Source: Thermoprotei archaeon
GTDB lineage: Archaea > Thermoproteota > Thermoprotei > QMSL01 > B3-G16
Assembly (NCBI GenBank): GCA_021158375.1
Contig: JAGGUS010000153.1
Location: forward strand, 1-7,973
Length of the DNA stretch: 7,973 nucleotides
Direction of reading: 5' to 3'
The notes beneath the pieces are model-generated. The model did no database searches. It had not been told where the DNA came from and was given only the letters and a program-made list of their open reading frames with translations. The translations under genes were made by a program, and so were the position numbers. Shown in pieces: positions 5,137 through 7,973 of this stretch (positions are counted from its first letter, which is position 1; each line of letters begins with the position of its first letter).

Positions 5137-6102
5137 CTAGATAGCCCTCTTAAATATCTTATAGAATGCTAGAAATTCAAAGAGCACCCAGAAACTAAGT
5201 ATGAGCAGTGGAATACTAAGGCCACCAGATATCCCCCATACTTTAGTATATGGAAAGATGAAGGATAGGGATATTAGCGCAAGAAATTGTTCAAAACCAA
5301 AACCTATGGCAATACCAGGAAACACTGCTGTAATCGGGAAGACTAAGATCATTTCGAAGAATGAACCTATAATACGCTCAGGAATTAATGGTGAGAAGAT
5401 TATGAAGAGACAAGACGTGTGAATCAATAACGGAATAAATATAGGGTATCTCGTATGCCTGAGCCTACCATCAAGAAATATCTCATCAAGACACAAGATT
5501 AGAACCATAATGACATAGACTATAGCGCATGCTAAAACGTACCAATTAACCATACCACTACCCTCTACGATACACCTAATAATTGCGTAAATTAGAACCG
5601 TAGCCAATGCTATCCCAATTATCGCACCTGCCCTCCAGTAATATAATACATCTCTAGAAGGCCTCTTACAATAATCAAGGATTGTCATAGAAAGTGATCT
5701 ATAAGCTAGAACTGCGTAGACTCCGTATAGTACCGAATAAATTAAAATCGCTACCCAAAGCGGTAACGAGAACTCGGGAAAATACCTTTTAAAATAGTTA
5801 GGATCCTTTGTGAAATTAAACGTCATTAGCAGAGGAAGTGATGCTATTGATGAGAAGATGCCATGTGCATAAGCAAATGCCCTTGGATGCCTATCAACAC
5901 CACTAAATATCGTGACTAGACAGCCATAAATGAGTCCAGCAATGGGAGCTACGTGACATATGAATATCGGCAATGCAAAAATCCCCCAATACCGTAAGGC
6001 CATAACACCTATGGCGAAGAACAGTATGTGAGTCATAATCCGAGGTATTGACATGACTAGCATAACTAATGAAAGACGACTAAATTCCAAGACATCAATC
6101 AT
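5137..6102 (-). CDS. Multi-pass membrane protein of unknown family
   Basis: 321 residues, strongly hydrophobic, with about eight to ten predicted membrane segments (roughly 12-35, 41-67, 79-97, 113-136, 158-177, 186-205, 220-240, 246-275, 290-316). Connecting loops are short and carry positively charged groups (for example YCKRPSRD 134-141, DGRLRHTRYP 211-220). I recognise no family, no Walker or transporter signature and no catalytic motif. The start at 6102 has only a weak GGGTAG upstream; a start at Met14 or Met17 would keep nearly all of helix 1. It lies 175 bp downstream of the secreted-protein gene on the same strand, with a hairpin between, so co-transcription is possible but not shown. 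It may be a membrane partner of that protein. Confidence 0.8.
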   Translation of the reverse strand: MIDVLEFSRLSLVMLVMSIPRIMTHILFFAIGVMALRYWGIFALPIFICHVAPIAGLIYGCLVTIFSGVDRHPRAFAYAHGIFSSIASLPLLMTFNFTKDPNYFKRYFPEFSLPLWVAILIYSVLYGVYAVLAYRSLSMTILDYCKRPSRDVLYYWRAGAIIGIALATVLIYAIIRCIVEGSGMVNWYVLACAIVYVIMVLILCLDEIFLDGRLRHTRYPIFIPLLIHTSCLFIIFSPLIPERIIGSFFEMILVFPITAVFPGIAIGFGFEQFLALISLSFIFPYTKVWGISGGLSIPLLILSFWVLFEFLAFYKIFKRAI

Positions 6103-6201
6103 TTACACTACCCATAATGAAATATGTGGAAATCTCTCAATTAATTTCTTACGATGAGTATGAGCTTGACAAGAATTTTGGAAATAATGAGTATACATAG
6201 A

Positions 6202-6222
6202 GCCTTACACGAAGTATAAGGC
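6202..6222 (-). other. Hairpin between secreted-protein and membrane-protein genes
   Basis: Nine-bp arms 6202-6210 and 6214-6222 enclose a 3-nt loop. Read as - strand RNA, all nine pairs form, one of them U-G; read as + strand RNA the same position is a C-A mismatch. This asymmetry fits a structure selected in the - strand transcript. It could be a 3'-end stabiliser or attenuator of the upstream gene; no clear U-tract follows it. Confidence 0.45.
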
Positions 6223-6277
6223 GAGGTTAATGTTATAATAAAATATGTAGATGAGGAGAAAAATTAACGGAGATTAA

Positions 6278-7630
6278 CTAGAGTTTCTCCACACTAGTAG
6301 GATAGAGCAAGGCCTCAAAGGATATCTCAGCAGGGCCTGCAGCATCGTTATCAAACTCAGTTTCCATAACGTGCTTGACCACTACAGGAGTGATGCCACC
6401 GGGCTTATCAGGATCTAATAGGCATATCGAGCTTGGCTCAACAGTATATCTTACACCGGCCTTAGCGTTTCTAACGTAATGTTCTGTGATTACTTCACCA
6501 GCACCAGGATTGCCCTTATCATAGATTTCAAAGTATGAACTGGCAGGCGCTGAATATGAAACACTAAATTGTGCACTAATATTTTCAGAGATTGATATAC
6601 TAAACGAATACGTTATAGTTGCAGATGTCTGTACATTTTTAGGTTCCCAATCCCATAATACTTGTCCAGGATATATATCTGTCATCCAATATGTCATGGT
6701 CTTAAACCATACTGGTGGTGAGTCTATACCGCCTGTATCGCCTACTGCAGAGTGCATTACATAGGCTAGCCACCATGTGTACTTTGGATGTCCATTCGCG
6801 TAGTAGTATTCAACTTTAACCCACATATCGCCTCCATAATTTATGGAACTACCTGCAGACGCATGTAACCATCCTATGTAGCCTATGAGTGAAAAACCTT
6901 CTAGCCTAGTTATCGAATAATATTCTCCTGCAGGAATTGTTCTATGAAGATGTGGAGTATCTAAGAAGCACCAAAGCGCAACGCTTAGTGCTGATAGACT
7001 GATATCATTTGAAATAAACGTTCCACATGGATTGGCACTATAGGCTACAAGTTTTGCAGTAAATAAGGCGTCATGTACTTTTGCCTCACTCTTAGAGTCT
7101 GATGTAATCTCGTATGGTAAGAAGAGAGTTTCATTCCTTTTCTTAAAGAGATTATTCACTAGAGTATAGGCTCTTTGGCTTTTCTTAGCTTCTGACGTAG
7201 GGTTAAGAAAGATGATTTGATAACTCCTTTTCTCTCTCAAGAAATGCCTCACAGCAGTTATGGTTCTATCGGGATCTATATTGATTACATCGTCAATGTA
7301 GAATATTATGACTGGAATGTCTACAGCAGAATGCCTAAGAAGACCATCAATGTCTTTATGGATGAAGACTCTATTAGTTAGAGTCGAGTTAAGCCAAACA
7401 TAATCAATGAAGTCTTTAGCCTTACCAATGATATGTACTTCAAAGCTGAAAGATTTCACTAACTGCCAGCATTCGTATTTATCATTTTTATCATTCTGAG
7501 GAGCATGAGACATCCCAGCATGTAGGTAAGGTACAATGAAGAATACACATATTATTAGGGCTAAAATCGATGTTGGTTTCCATATTGATTTCAGACTATG
7601 TCTTCTCATATGAACAATCTGAACCACCAT
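6278..7630 (-). CDS. Secreted or surface protein of unknown family
   Basis: 450 residues. The N-terminus is a signal sequence: a basic n-region (MRRHSLKSIWK, residues 8-18), a hydrophobic core (20-36), then LHAGMSHA with possible cleavage after Ala38 or Ala43. No second membrane segment is present, so the mature protein should be exported. Residues about 60-200 look like an alpha/beta domain (VHIIGKAK, VDIPVIIFYIDD 103-114, YQIIFLNPT). From about 230 on the sequence is beta-rich and aromatic (MWVKVEYYYANG, TWWLAYVMH, SATITYSFSISISEN), suggesting a beta-sandwich. Cys202 and Cys221 could form a disulfide, and Cys54 and Cys403 remain. No enzyme family was recognised. The TATA box places the transcript start about at the first ATG, giving a leaderless mRNA. 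Met8 (ATG 7607-7609) is an alternative start with a cleaner signal peptide. Confidence 0.8.
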   Translation of the reverse strand: MVVQIVHMRRHSLKSIWKPTSILALIICVFFIVPYLHAGMSHAPQNDKNDKYECWQLVKSFSFEVHIIGKAKDFIDYVWLNSTLTNRVFIHKDIDGLLRHSAVDIPVIIFYIDDVINIDPDRTITAVRHFLREKRSYQIIFLNPTSEAKKSQRAYTLVNNLFKKRNETLFLPYEITSDSKSEAKVHDALFTAKLVAYSANPCGTFISNDISLSALSVALWCFLDTPHLHRTIPAGEYYSITRLEGFSLIGYIGWLHASAGSSINYGGDMWVKVEYYYANGHPKYTWWLAYVMHSAVGDTGGIDSPPVWFKTMTYWMTDIYPGQVLWDWEPKNVQTSATITYSFSISISENISAQFSVSYSAPASSYFEIYDKGNPGAGEVITEHYVRNAKAGVRYTVEPSSICLLDPDKPGGITPVVVKHVMETEFDNDAAGPAEISFEALLYPTSVEKL

Positions 7631-7648
7631 AACATTGATCTTACCTTA

Positions 7649-7657
7649 TTATATAAA
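7649..7657 (-). promoter_or_regulatory. TATA box of the secreted-protein gene
   Basis: On the - strand TTTATATAA, a strong archaeal TATA match preceded by AAA, is centred about 23 nt from the A of the ATG at 7630. The mRNA should therefore be leaderless or begin within a few bases of the start codon. Confidence 0.6.
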
Positions 7658-7817
7658 TTTTATCATTACATGTTATATGTTAAAAAGATTCGAAAATCAT
7701 GGAAATGTACATCTTTTTATCTAATCGAGAAGCTCACCTAATGCTTCTTTTTAATGATGTATCCATATCGAGAAAGAACATCTTACACTAAAGCGGGGGA
7801 TTCATCATCTAAATGCG
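7658..7817. other. Intergenic stretch without recognised gene
   Basis: AT-rich sequence between the secreted-protein promoter and the PIN remnant. I see no coding frame, no tRNA and no complete box C/D set. One isolated C-box-like ATGATGA lies on the - strand at 7802-7808. Confidence 0.4.
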
Positions 7818-7961
7818 TCATTTTAACGAGATTTTCGCCTTTTTATAAATCTCCTCATCTTCTATCACCAGTACGAGGTTGTTCTTTTTAGCTAAGATGA
7901 CATATGCTACATCATACACCGTTATGCCTAAGTTAAAGCCCAGCTCAATAATTTCCTTACT
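7818..7961 (-). pseudogene. PIN-domain (VapC-like) toxin, 3' remnant with in-frame stop
   Basis: Forty-seven residues followed by TGA. The fragment reads LGITVYDVAYVILAKKNNLVLVIEDEEIYKKAK, the characteristic end of VapC-type PIN ribonucleases. It includes the acidic YD and a second acidic site (IED) where most members have T/S-x-D. Intact proteins have about 120-140 residues. Directly upstream in the same frame is TAG (CTA at 7962-7964 on the + strand), and no start codon lies within the fragment. The gene is therefore interrupted, unless a sequencing error or a frame change just beyond the edge restores it. No VapB-like antitoxin is visible, though one would normally lie upstream, outside the window. 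Confidence 0.65.
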
Positions 7962-7973
7962 CTAAACCAGCTA

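Noticed and set aside
5201..5422. 73-codon + strand frame inside the membrane-protein gene
   Set aside because: Antisense shadow of the hydrophobic membrane protein.
7802..7808. C-box ATGATGA on the - strand as a fourth C/D sRNA
   Set aside because: No D' or D box at the required distances and no second C box; isolated motif.
1..7973. tRNA genes, rRNA genes, CRISPR arrays, insertion sequences
   Set aside because: No T-arm/anticodon-arm pattern, no repeat-spacer series, no transposase and no terminal repeats with target duplication were found on either strand.

Overview
The window reads as AT-rich chromosomal DNA of an archaeon, most likely a hyperthermophilic Thermoproteota (crenarchaeal) lineage. 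The grounds are TATA-type promoter boxes about 26 nt from inferred transcript starts, apparently leaderless genes beside genes with GGTGAT/GAGGAGG ribosome sites, a preference for AGA/AGG and ATA codons, archaeal box C/D guide RNA genes, and archaeal-type radical SAM and VapC-like PIN proteins. The lineage is an inference; no rRNA gene is present to fix it.

Left part (1-3172, + strand): the 3' part of a radical SAM/SPASM protein whose start lies outside the window; a GTG-initiated radical SAM protein of the COG0731 type (888-1868); a 300-bp intergenic stretch with two small RNA candidates; then a second complete SPASM radical SAM protein (2171-3172). The two SPASM proteins share a nearly identical seven-cysteine C-terminal pattern.

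Middle (3178-5136): an MFS transporter on the - strand, convergent with the second SPASM gene with a 5-bp gap. Then comes a 750-bp stretch without an intact protein gene. It holds two very regular box C/D sRNA genes, with C-12 nt-D'-3 nt-C'-12 nt-D spacing, on either side of a decayed C-terminal fragment of a phosphoribosyltransferase, plus several inverted repeats.

Right part (5137-7973, - strand): a secreted or surface protein of unknown family (6278-7630) and, downstream of it, a multi-pass membrane protein of unknown family (5137-6102), separated by a 175-bp spacer with a strong hairpin. The right edge carries the 3' remnant of a PIN-domain (VapC-like) gene interrupted by an in-frame TAG.

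The most noteworthy content is RNA rather than protein. There are three box C/D sRNAs, one with guides that fit tRNA (D-arm and the wobble position of a UGU-anticodon tRNA) and one with a guide that fits a conserved 23S segment. There is also a fourth transcript candidate, with a well-placed promoter, carrying a long antisense match to the conserved 16S rRNA segment just upstream of the decoding site and a set of mutually exclusive stems. The target assignments rest on remembered rRNA/tRNA consensus sequences and need a genome search.
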